39,372 bases of DNA from Acidobacteriota bacterium (GTDB lineage Bacteria; Acidobacteriota; Terriglobia; Terriglobales; Acidobacteriaceae): the NCBI GenBank assembly GCA_021813745.1, contig JAKAJO010000019.1, positions 1 to 39,372 on the forward strand, read 5' to 3'. Positions 22,138-29,162 of this stretch are shown piece after piece; position 1 is the first letter of the stretch, and each line of letters begins with the position of its first letter. Position numbers and translations under genes: made by a program. Below the pieces are notes generated by a model. That model did no database searches. It saw nothing but the letters and a program-made list of their open reading frames with translations, and was not told the DNA's origin.

Positions 22138-22395
22138 GTGTGGAACTGTGGGCCATGGAGTGCCTTTCAATGGATGTGGTTATTCCCGCTGATTGGACTG
22201 ATCGTGATGGTGCTGATGGTCTCATTCATGTTTGGGCGGGGCAGACTCTCGCCCCTGTGCCGGCGGTGGAATACCCATGAAGGCGATACTCGCGACCAGA
22301 AGTCGCAAAGCGCGTTGGATATTCTCAAGCAACGCTATGCCAAAGGCGAAATCAGCAAAGACGAGTTCGAGCGCGTGAAACGAGACGTTGAGTAG
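22138..22395 (+). CDS. Small membrane protein with SHOCT domain
   Basis: An 85-residue protein starting at GTG, 2 bp after the arsR6 stop, with GAGGGGG upstream. A Trp-rich N-terminus (MWNCGPWSAFQWMW) leads into one membrane helix (LFPLIGLIVMVLMVSFMF). The C-terminus is a SHOCT domain (ALDILKQRYAKGEISKDEFERVKRDV), a short helical module for oligomerisation common in small membrane proteins. The function is unknown. Coupling to arsR6 suggests it belongs to the metal response. Confidence 0.82.
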   Translation: MWNCGPWSAFQWMWLFPLIGLIVMVLMVSFMFGRGRLSPLCRRWNTHEGDTRDQKSQSALDILKQRYAKGEISKDEFERVKRDVE

Positions 22396-22771
22396 CGCCT
22401 GACGAGAGGGTGCGGCAGAGTTCAAGCATGGGCTGAATTGAAAGTTTTCACCGGAAGAATCAAAGATATGGAAGAGACAGAGAAAGAAACTCGAGAGAGT
22501 ACTGCTTGCCTTCCGCTCAGCAAACGGCTGGACAGGGGCGAAATAGGTCATGCCCGATGTGCGGAGCATGCGGCGAAAGCGAGTCGCCGATGGGAAAGAT
22601 GATCGGGAATGGCGCCATGGCGATGATGCAAAAAATGCCCGCAATGTGTGGCATTTCTGGTGGTCACACCCGCACTGCTCGGCGTCGCGGTAGGCTTGAT
22701 GATCGGCCGCAGCACCACGCGGGCTCGCTAGCCAATGAAATCTGCCGGTCTGACGCCAAAAGGAGAACGGA
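22396..22771 (+). other. 376-bp region with gene debris, no confident gene
   Basis: Several short frames are open but none is convincing. One stretch in a single frame reads as a membrane helix without a proper start (VAFLVVTPALLGVAVGLMIG, near 22650-22730). A 44-codon frame starting at 22469 lacks a ribosome site. I interpret the region as the remains of a small membrane protein gene. AAAGGAG at its end is the ribosome site of the next gene. Confidence 0.35.
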
Positions 22772-23460
22772 ATGCCGAAGAGCGAAACAGAAGTGGAGTT
22801 TCCCCACGCGGTAATCAATGCCCAACACGAGCACTGGAATCAAACGTTCGTGTCGAAGCCTGAAATGTTTGGATTGGATCCAAGCAAACCCGCAATCGAA
22901 GCCGCAAGGCAGTTCGAGCACGAAGGACGGCGAAAAATCTTGGAGCTTGGAAGCGGCCAGGGACGCGACACATTATTTTTCGCTGGCAGGGGTTTCACGT
23001 CACCGCTGCCGATTACTCGTTGGCTGCCGTTGACACGATCACATCGAAGGCGCACGCGGCAGGGCTGAACCATCAGATCACCGGGGTTCGCCTGGACGTC
23101 AGAGAGCGCCTCCTGTTTACAGATGAATCCTTCGATGCCTGCTACTCCCATATGCTGTACTGCATGGCGTTGACGACAGCGGAACTGGAGCCCCTCTCGC
23201 GAGAAGTATGGCGGGTTCTGAAACCCGGCGGATTGAATGTCTTCACGGTTCGGCACACCGAGGACGCTCACTGCGGGACTGGGATTCATCGCGGCGAGGA
23301 GATGTGGGAGGTTGGAGGCTTTATCGTTCACTTCTTCAATCGGGAGAAAGTGGTGCATCTTGCAAGAGGCTTTGAGATCGTCAGCATCGACGATTTTGAA
23401 GAAGGGGGACTGCCGAGGAAGCTTTGGCGGGTAACGCTCAGAAAGGAAAGAACGCGATGA
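22772..23460 (+). pseudogene. Class I SAM methyltransferase with a single frameshift
   Basis: The first 70 codons read MPKSETEVEFPHAVINAQHE and then the SAM motif KILELGSGQGRDTLFFA. Near 22985, at AGGGGTTT, the coding frame moves by one base and continues as GFHVTAADYSLAAVDTITSK to a normal end at 23460, with LSREVWRVLKPGGLNVFTVR typical for the family. Whole length would be about 229 residues. The rest of the frame is clean, so this is either a recent mutation or a base-call error. The product would be a small-molecule methyltransferase of unknown substrate, possibly tellurite/thiol type. The stop overlaps the next start. Confidence 0.8.
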
Positions 23461-23792
23461 ATACCATCGAAGCTCTTGCCGACTTCAAGCAATATAAGCC
23501 CAAGCTGAATCAGGAAATACCCGAGCCGATGAAGCATTTGGATGCGTTTTTTCAGGCTTCGCTGGCCGAGGGAGCGTTGTCGACGAAAGAGAAGGAGCTG
23601 ATTGTATTGGGCATCGCTGTGGCCACGCACTGTGAACCCTGCATCCTGGTCCACATGGAGAAGGCCATCGCTTCGGGCGCAAACAAAGCAGAGATTCTGG
23701 AAGTGTGCGGGGTGGCCATTGCCATGGGCGGAGGCCCTGCGATGGCGGTGGTGCCGCTGGTGCTCAAGTTCATGGAAGCACACGGCTCGTGA
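23457..23792 (+). CDS. CMD/AhpD-like protein with CxxC
   Basis: A 111-residue helical protein of the carboxymuconolactone decarboxylase family (AhpD-like). The redox motif is ATHCEPCILVHMEKAIASGA, with Cys and His placed as in AhpD peroxidases. The upstream part EGALSTKEKELIVLGIAVA is typical. It would act as a disulfide-linked peroxidase or reductase partner. Its ATG overlaps the stop of the broken methyltransferase gene (ATGA). A related CMD protein without the CxxC is encoded at 37203. Confidence 0.88.
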   Translation: MNTIEALADFKQYKPKLNQEIPEPMKHLDAFFQASLAEGALSTKEKELIVLGIAVATHCEPCILVHMEKAIASGANKAEILEVCGVAIAMGGGPAMAVVPLVLKFMEAHGS

Positions 23793-23870
23793 GCGAAAGT
23801 ACTCTCCAAATCGGGATTCAGTGAACTGGCCTGCCCGGTAATTTGTACCAGCGAGATTGTTAGTGTAGCG

Positions 23871-24726
23871 CGGATACAGCAAGAAGATCCGCCGCCAGCA
23901 GCTGGAGAGCGGGCGGCCGGAGCGGCCTCGCCAGTTGCGCCATGGTCCAACGGGACTGCTGAGCGCAGAGGTCAAGCAGTATCTGCGGGCCGCAGTAGCC
24001 CGACAGCCTGATGTGACGCTGGCGGAACTGAAGCAGCAGTTGCGGAAGGCCCATCAGGTCGAGATCAGCCCTTCTCGGCTGTGGTATTGGCTGCGTGGCC
24101 TGGGCCTGCGGCATAAAAAAACACTGCGCGCCCAGGAACAGGAAAGCGGTGAGAATCTGTGGCGACGGCAGGCGTGGTGGGAACTGGTAGCCGAGATCGA
24201 TCCGGCCTGTTTGGTGTTTCTGGATGAAAGCGGCGTGACCACGGAGATGACGCGCCGCTATGGCTGGGGCCCACGCTCAGAACGAGTGCGGGAGGCGGTT
24301 CCTGCTGTTCACTGGCGCACCTTGACGGTATTGGCGGCGCTGACCACCGAGGGTGTACTTGCCAGCATGAGCATTGAATCGCCCACCGACGGAGATGTCT
24401 TTCTCGCCTTTGTGGAACAAGTACTGGCGCCAAAGCTCCAGCCAGGTCACCTTGTCATCCTCGACAATCTGGGAGCGCACAAGGTGGATGGGGTGCGCGA
24501 ACTCATCGAAAAATGCGGTGCGTCGGTGCTCTATCTGCCGCCCTACTCTCCTGACTTCAACCCCATCGAACAAGCCTGGTCCAAGCTCAAGCAACTGCTA
24601 CGTGGAATCAAAGCGCGGCTGCTCGATCAACTCGAACCAGCCTTGGCGCGGGCCATCGATGCCATTACACCCAAAGACGCACAAGCCTTCTTCCAACACT
24701 GCGGCTACCGGATACAGCAACTATGA
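23871..24726 (+). mobile_element. IS630-family transposase, 5'-truncated
   Basis: The frame carries the IS630/DDE_3 catalytic domain: LVFLDESGVTTEMTRRYGWG, LVILDNLGAHKVDGV and LPPYSPDFNPIEQAWSKLK. The N-terminal helix-turn-helix half is missing. The coding sequence can be read from about 23873 (GYSKKIRRQQLESGRPERP), with a stop just upstream; the first in-frame start is near 23935. No left inverted repeat is visible. A 12-bp sequence at the truncation point (CGGATACAGCAA, 23871-23882) recurs at the end of the gene (24709-24720), which may mark a deletion junction. The element is probably dead. Confidence 0.85.
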
Positions 24727-24876
24727 AAATGCTCTAGCGTTTATTCCGCCACTCCAGCGAACACTCGCTCCCTTCGCCACGCTCTTCCAAACGAGATTCC
24801 GATCCTGAATCCGCTCCGCAGGCCATGAACTGATTTGACGTGGGTACAGATCTTGGGCGGGGTTCTATCGGCTATG

Positions 24877-24894
24877 TTACATTAGTCCGTGTAA
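24877..24894 (+). promoter_or_regulatory. Operator-like inverted repeat before arsR7
   Basis: TTACA-N8-TGTAA is a perfect short dyad 18 bp before the arsR7 start codon and just upstream of its AGGAGA ribosome site. The position suits autorepression. The arms are short, so this is tentative. Confidence 0.4.
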
Positions 24895-24912
24895 TAGGAG
24901 AGTACGAAAATC

Positions 24913-25299
24913 GTGAATGCTAAAACCCGTTCTCAGTGTTCGCCCAAGCCTGTTTTGACTACCAGGCCGCTGCTCTCTCGTCGGCAGGCGCAAGGGCTGG
25001 AGTCCACTTTCAAATTGCTGGCGAATGCCACGCGGTTACGAATGCTTCACGCCTTGGCCCGCGCGGGTGAGCTGTGCGTCGGTCAGATCGCAGAGGAACT
25101 GGGGATGAAGCCTCAAGCCGTCTCCAATCAACTTCAGCGGCTTGCGGCTCGCGGCATCGTAGAAGCGCGACGATACGGCCTTCAAATTCACTATTCCATT
25201 CTCGATCCGTGCGTTCTCACCCTTCTGCATCAAGGATGGTGCCTGGCGGAGGACGCTCAGATGAGGGCCTTTGATCAGGTGGAGAATGCTGCATCATGA
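24913..25299 (+). CDS. ArsR-family regulator 7
   Basis: A 128-residue winged-helix regulator starting at GTG behind AGGAGA. The recognition region is MKPQAVSNQLQRLAARGIV and the wing RRYGLQIHYSI. It has GELCVGQIAEEL, with one Cys instead of CxC. Other cysteines are near the C-terminus (LDPCVLTLLHQGWCLAED), a layout seen in C-terminal-sensing regulators such as CmtR. It starts an operon with a V4R-domain gene (ATGA overlap), an MtrA-like gene, a thioredoxin-like gene and ccdA, and so probably senses what that system handles. It is clearly different from the six other ArsR proteins here. Confidence 0.88.
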   Translation: MNAKTRSQCSPKPVLTTRPLLSRRQAQGLESTFKLLANATRLRMLHALARAGELCVGQIAEELGMKPQAVSNQLQRLAARGIVEARRYGLQIHYSILDPCVLTLLHQGWCLAEDAQMRAFDQVENAAS

Positions 25300-25811
25300 C
25301 CAGTCCTGAATGTAAAGCAGTTCGTTGCACGAGCGTCGCGCAATCATCAGGTGGATTAGCCTCACGGGACCTCGCAGCACTGGACCAGATAGCGGTAAGA
25401 CTTATTTGTGCGGATGGTCGGTTCTCAGTGCCGGCTAAGCAAATGGGTCGTCTACTAGGCGAGCGTATAGCCATAGAGCGCGGCGGGAAATCGCTGTGCC
25501 TGAATGAAGCTCTATCCACACTTGTGTCCGCTTGCGGCTGTGAATGTGCACTTCACTCACACTTTCTGCAAAAGAATCCGGAAGGTGCACTCCTGAAAAT
25601 CACGGGATGCAACACGGTTTTGGGCTGGGAAATCCCCTCCGTGGGCCGCGCGGTAAGCGGCTTCGACGCGGGGCTTTTCGAGGGCCTTCTTTCCAGCGCG
25701 ACATGCGAGACCGTCCGCGTCGAAGAAACTGCTTGCCTGGGTCTGGGCGATACCTAGTGTGAGTTCAGGATCACACTGCACCCGGTACCGGCCGTCCAGG
25801 GCGACCAATAA
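25296..25811 (+). pseudogene. V4R-domain protein interrupted by an in-frame amber codon
   Basis: The frame starts at the ATGA overlap with arsR7 and encodes 153 residues before a TAG at 25755-25757. It looks like a V4R (4-vinyl reductase) small-molecule-binding domain: SVPAKQMGRLLGERIAIERG, then SGFDAGLFEGLLSSATCETV and VEETACLGLGDT. The stop falls exactly inside the conserved Cys-Gly-Asp-x-x-Cys end of the domain. The frame continues after it as CEFRITLHPVPAVQGDQ to a TAA at 25809-25811. So a full domain exists if the TAG is read through or is an error. The segment SACGCECALHSH adds three cysteines. V4R domains bind hydrophobic ligands or metal through such Cys residues. Confidence 0.72.
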
Positions 25812-25821
25812 GGAGTGCATA

Positions 25822-27045
25822 ATGGCATCTGCTGAACATGTTGTCTCGGCTTTTCACATCATTACAACCCACATCGATGAAGCAATCGCCGCGGCCAAGT
25901 GTCACAAGTGCGGGTGCCTGCAACAGACGGTGGAAGCACTGGCCGGCACAGAGGCAGGCAAAGGAGAACTGGCTCCCGTTCTCGCGAGAGCGAAAACCAT
26001 CTTCGAGCCGAAGAAGTACGACTGTTTGGGCTGCCCGGTCTGCTATCCGGCCATTGCTGCCAATGCTTTTGTCGAGGCATTTCCAGAAGCAGGGGCGGGT
26101 CTCGATCTTTGCCCTACAGAGGAGCCGGAAGGACGGCAGGGCTGGCCACCGTTGCCAGGCGATTATTCCGTTGTCCGCTACGGGGCTCCGGTCGCCGTCT
26201 GCGCGCTCAATAGCGAACTGCTGGTAAAGACTCTCGCCGAGCGCAAGCCCGAAGGTCTGGCTGTTGTCGGAACCATGCACACGGAGAATCTCGGTATCGA
26301 GCGCGTGATTAAGAACACCCTCGCGAACCCGCATATTCGCTGTTTGCTGCTCTGTGGTGAGGATACGCAACAGGCCGTAGGCCATCTGCCCGGACAGTGC
26401 TTTGAAAGCCTGTTCCAGAATGGACTGGACGAACGCAGCAGGATCGTCGGGGCACGCGGTCGCCGCCCGGTGCTCAAGAATGTGAGCCGGGAAGAAGTGG
26501 ATGCCTTCCTGAAACAGGTGGAATTGATCTCGATGGTCGGCGAGCAGGATGCTGACATCATTACCGGGCAGATTCAATCTTGTGCCGAGCGCAACCCCGG
26601 CGTATATCCCCATCCATTTAGGGAGTCTCAAATTGAACGGATACAGGCACCCGAACCCAAACGTCTGACCCTCGACAAAGCTGGGTATTTTGTGGTCTAC
26701 CCTGAAATGCGTAGCAAGCGGCTTGTGGTAGAACACTACACAAATCAAGGCGTGCTCAACTGTGTGCTCGAAGGTGCCTCGACCGGGGCGCTTTACAGCG
26801 AAGCGATCGAGCGCCAACTGGTTACGCGGCTCGACCATGCAGCGTATTTAGGGCGAGAGTTGGCCCGCGCTGAACAAGCCATTCTGGCCGGCGCGCCCTT
26901 CGTTCAGGATGCCGCCCCCGGAGAACTCCTTCCTGCTACCTCCGCTCCCTGCGGCTCTGGAAGTTCGTGCGGGTGCCCCTCCACTCCGAAACCTGCTTCT
27001 AGTTCCTGCTCTTCACACGATACGGAGAAAGCGGCCTGCCAATGA
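25822..27045 (+). CDS. MtrA-like putative corrinoid protein (DUF4346) with Cys-rich tail
   Basis: A 407-residue soluble protein. The N-terminal part has two Cys clusters (KCHKCGC, Cys27/30/32; YDCLGCPVCYP, Cys68/71/74) suited to Fe-S or Zn binding. The middle (about 108-265) is related to MtrA, the cobamide subunit of methanogen methyl-H4MPT:CoM methyltransferase: GDYSVVRYGAPVAVCAL, then VGTMHTENLGIERVIKN with His153, and HIRCLLLCGEDT. A DUF4346-like part follows (LDKAGYFVVYPEMRSKRLVV). The final 35 residues are Ser/Cys-rich (CGSGSSCGC). The start at 25822 follows AAGGAG. Methyl transfer with As or Hg is a possibility, not shown. Bacterial members of this family have no settled function. Confidence 0.75.
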   Translation: MASAEHVVSAFHIITTHIDEAIAAAKCHKCGCLQQTVEALAGTEAGKGELAPVLARAKTIFEPKKYDCLGCPVCYPAIAANAFVEAFPEAGAGLDLCPTEEPEGRQGWPPLPGDYSVVRYGAPVAVCALNSELLVKTLAERKPEGLAVVGTMHTENLGIERVIKNTLANPHIRCLLLCGEDTQQAVGHLPGQCFESLFQNGLDERSRIVGARGRRPVLKNVSREEVDAFLKQVELISMVGEQDADIITGQIQSCAERNPGVYPHPFRESQIERIQAPEPKRLTLDKAGYFVVYPEMRSKRLVVEHYTNQGVLNCVLEGASTGALYSEAIERQLVTRLDHAAYLGRELARAEQAILAGAPFVQDAAPGELLPATSAPCGSGSSCGCPSTPKPASSSCSSHDTEKAACQ

Positions 27046-27422
27046 AGACGAGGGTGTACGGTCTAATCGCCGTCGTGCTGATTGCCATAGGCATCATTGC
27101 ATACAAGACAAACCGAACCCGGCAAACGCAGAGGACAACCGCTCATCCCCGAGTGTTGCTTGTTGCCGATTTTCACGAAGCTGATGCAGACGGCGATGCG
27201 TGCGCCGAAATTATTCAAGCTGTTCGCGCGGCGCAAGCCAGGGGGATTCCGGTGCAGGAACTCAGCCCGGACAGTAAATCGGGTTTGCTCACGCGCTATC
27301 ACGTCCTGACCATCCCTACTGTGCTGATTCTGAACCGGGATGGACAAGTTGTTTCGCGCTTTGAAGGTGAAAGCCCGGAGGCTGTGGCGGAAGTCCGTAG
27401 CCAGATACAGAACTTGAAGTAG
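27042..27422 (+). CDS. Membrane-anchored thioredoxin-like protein with single Cys
   Basis: A 126-residue protein with one N-terminal membrane helix (VYGLIAVVLIAIGIIAY) and a thioredoxin-fold domain outside the cytoplasm. The core strand RVLLVADFHEADADGDACAE takes the place of the usual WCxxC and has only one Cys. The cis-Pro segment is YHVLTIPTVLILNRDGQVV. With one Cys it cannot be a standard dithiol reductase; it may act as a carrier or by mixed disulfide. The start overlaps the MtrA-like stop (ATGA), and ccdA follows, its likely electron donor. Confidence 0.8.
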   Translation: MKTRVYGLIAVVLIAIGIIAYKTNRTRQTQRTTAHPRVLLVADFHEADADGDACAEIIQAVRAAQARGIPVQELSPDSKSGLLTRYHVLTIPTVLILNRDGQVVSRFEGESPEAVAEVRSQIQNLK

Positions 27423-27428
27423 GTGAGC

Positions 27429-28094
27429 ATGGGTATTTCTGAAACATTGAGCCAGGCACTCTCTGGCGGAAACATCGCGGCGCTGCCGCTTGCGCTCGTG
27501 GGCGGCGTGATCGCGGGGGTGAATCCTTGCTGCCTTGCGCTTTACCCGGCGGCAGCAGGCGCGTGCTGCGGTACTACACGACAGCAAACGCTAAAGCGGC
27601 CGCTGGGGAATGCCGTCGCTTTCGTGCTTGGAATAGCTGTATCCATCGCACTGCTCGGCTCGCTCGCCGCCTACATTGGCCGGATGGCAGTGGTGGCCAC
27701 GCCGTTCCGCTATGCAATCGCCCTGCTGCCGATTCTTATGGGGGTCTATCGCCTGGGATGGATTCGGCTGCCAGAAATGGCGCCCAAAGCACTCCGGCCG
27801 GGCTTGGGCGGCGCGTTTGGAACCGGCCTGTTGCTCTCGCTCATCATCGGCCCGTGCGGCACGCCCGTCCTCGCTTCGGTTCTCTCGTTCGCGGCTTACA
27901 AACAGAGCTTTTTGTATGGAGGGCTGCTGCTGTTTCTGTACGGCATTGGAAATGGCCTCCCGCTCGTTTTGGTAGGTACGACCGCCGGAGGACTTCTGAA
28001 ACGGCTCGATTGCAGCCGCTTCGGAAACTGGATCAATCCCGTAGTCGGCGGTTCGCTGATACTGCTCGGTTTTTACCTGCTGTGGAGGATCTGA
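27429..28094 (+). CDS. ccdA: CcdA/DsbD-type transmembrane thiol-disulfide transporter
   Basis: A six-helix inner-membrane protein of about 221 residues that moves reducing equivalents from cytoplasmic thioredoxin to the periplasm. The two conserved redox cysteines are in GVNPCCLALYPAAAGACCG and IIGPCGTPVLASVLSF. The extra Cys next to each site in the first segment is unusual. A GTG at 27423 is a possible earlier start. It lies 6 bp after the thioredoxin-like gene and would feed electrons to it. Nothing else of cytochrome c assembly lies beside it, although ccmF is at 29163 on the other strand. Confidence 0.9.
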   Translation: MGISETLSQALSGGNIAALPLALVGGVIAGVNPCCLALYPAAAGACCGTTRQQTLKRPLGNAVAFVLGIAVSIALLGSLAAYIGRMAVVATPFRYAIALLPILMGVYRLGWIRLPEMAPKALRPGLGGAFGTGLLLSLIIGPCGTPVLASVLSFAAYKQSFLYGGLLLFLYGIGNGLPLVLVGTTAGGLLKRLDCSRFGNWINPVVGGSLILLGFYLLWRI

Positions 28095-28373
28095 TTAGTG
28101 ACCCGTTTTAATGGCCGCTCGGGCTTAAACTTCTAGCCTTTACTCTTCGGAAAGACGTTGGCACTGAGATGTTAATTGAGCTGCTATTGCAGCAGCAGTG
28201 GCGTTCCCGCCGTTCCACAACTCGCGTGGTAGTTTGTCTTGCTGTGCTGTGGTCTTCTTCTTCCGTGCGCCTCGGTTTCGACGGCAGTTAGCCTGGACGA
28301 TGTGCTCACCGACCGTTGGTGTGATGGGCTTCTGCACTCCAATTTTCTTTTCGTACAAAACGCTCTTAAGAAG

Positions 28374-28659
28374 ATGTGTTTGCTAAAAGCGATGTTGATA
28401 GTTGGCGCTTTGGTGGCCGGGTCGAGCGGGCTAGCCAGTGCCAAGGAGGTCACAGTACAGATTCCCGTCAGCGGCATGACATGCGGTTCATGCGCAAAGG
28501 CATTGACTTCAGGAAGGGGTCAAAAAAGCTGACGTGAGCCTTGAGCAAAAGCGGGCCACGGTTATGTACGAAGACAGGCAGGTGACCGAGAAGCAACTGC
28601 GGGACGCGATCAACAAGTCAGCATTCAAGGCAGAGACGGCCAAACAAGACGGTAAGTAG
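28374..28659 (+). pseudogene. MerP-like heavy-metal-binding gene, frameshifted
   Basis: The gene starts as a secreted HMA protein (MCLLKAMLIVGALVAGSSGL, then VTVQIPVSGMTCGSCAKAL). Near 28512, at AGGAAGGGGTCAAAAAAG, the frame changes and continues as EGVKKADVSLEQKRATVMYE, running to AFKAETAKQDGK and a TAG at 28657-28659. Both halves together make one complete MerP-type domain of about 95 residues. The change of frame in a homopolymer-rich spot could be mutation, slippage or a sequencing error. It is the second MerP-like sequence of the window. The 279 bp before it hold nothing I can identify. Confidence 0.8.
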
Positions 28660-28678
28660 TTCGCTGGGGACGCAGGTC

Positions 28679-29050
28679 GTGAAAGTCTTCGACCTGGTGA
28701 TCGCCAGATCCAGTTTGCGCAAAGCGGAGGCCGGGAAGGCTGACTTCGATCCGCTTACGATTGAAACGACCGAGTGGGACCACAAATCGCACTATCCGGG
28801 AGCGCTTGAACTACACATCATCATTACCGGGGAGCGTTCGACGAGACGTCTATTGAAAGCGCAGATCCTCGGTCATGTTGATTCGGACGTTTCGAAACGG
28901 ATCGACGTTCTTGCATCCGCATTATACCACCGCATGAAGGTGGAGGAACTGACTGATTTGGACCTGAGCTACACGCCGCTCCTTTCGAGCCCATGGGATC
29001 CGATCCAAATGGCAGCTCAGAAGTGGAGCCTCATTCGCTTGCGGCATTGA
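28679..29050 (+). pseudogene. C-terminal remnant of an FAD/NAD(P) disulfide reductase
   Basis: A 123-codon frame opening with GTG. The product matches the C-terminal dimerisation domain of pyridine-nucleotide disulfide oxidoreductases: VFDLVIARSSLRKAEAGKAD, then RRLLKAQILGHVDSDVSKRI and LDLSYTPLLSSPWDPIQMAA. There is no FAD or NAD domain, so the protein cannot be an enzyme. The N-terminal remnant of the same type of enzyme lies at 20302-20612 on the same strand. About 8 kb of other genes and the middle of the enzyme separate them or were lost. Confidence 0.75.
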
Positions 29051-29162
29051 AGGCGGGGGATGCAGCTCAGAAGCCGCCAAAAAGGCAAACAAGAGTTATG
29101 GATTAGAAACAGGAGATGAAGTGTCTGTCGGGCGCAGTGGATGCCGATCCCGACTAGTCACG

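Noticed and set aside
22506..22814. 102-codon frame with CxxC and Met-rich segment
   Set aside because: It runs into the ribosome site and start of the methyltransferase gene, and the end is a different frame of that gene. No family is recognised.
28140..28358. 72-codon minus-strand frame before the merP-like remnant
   Set aside because: Composition is plausible, but there is no domain, ribosome site or neighbour supporting it.
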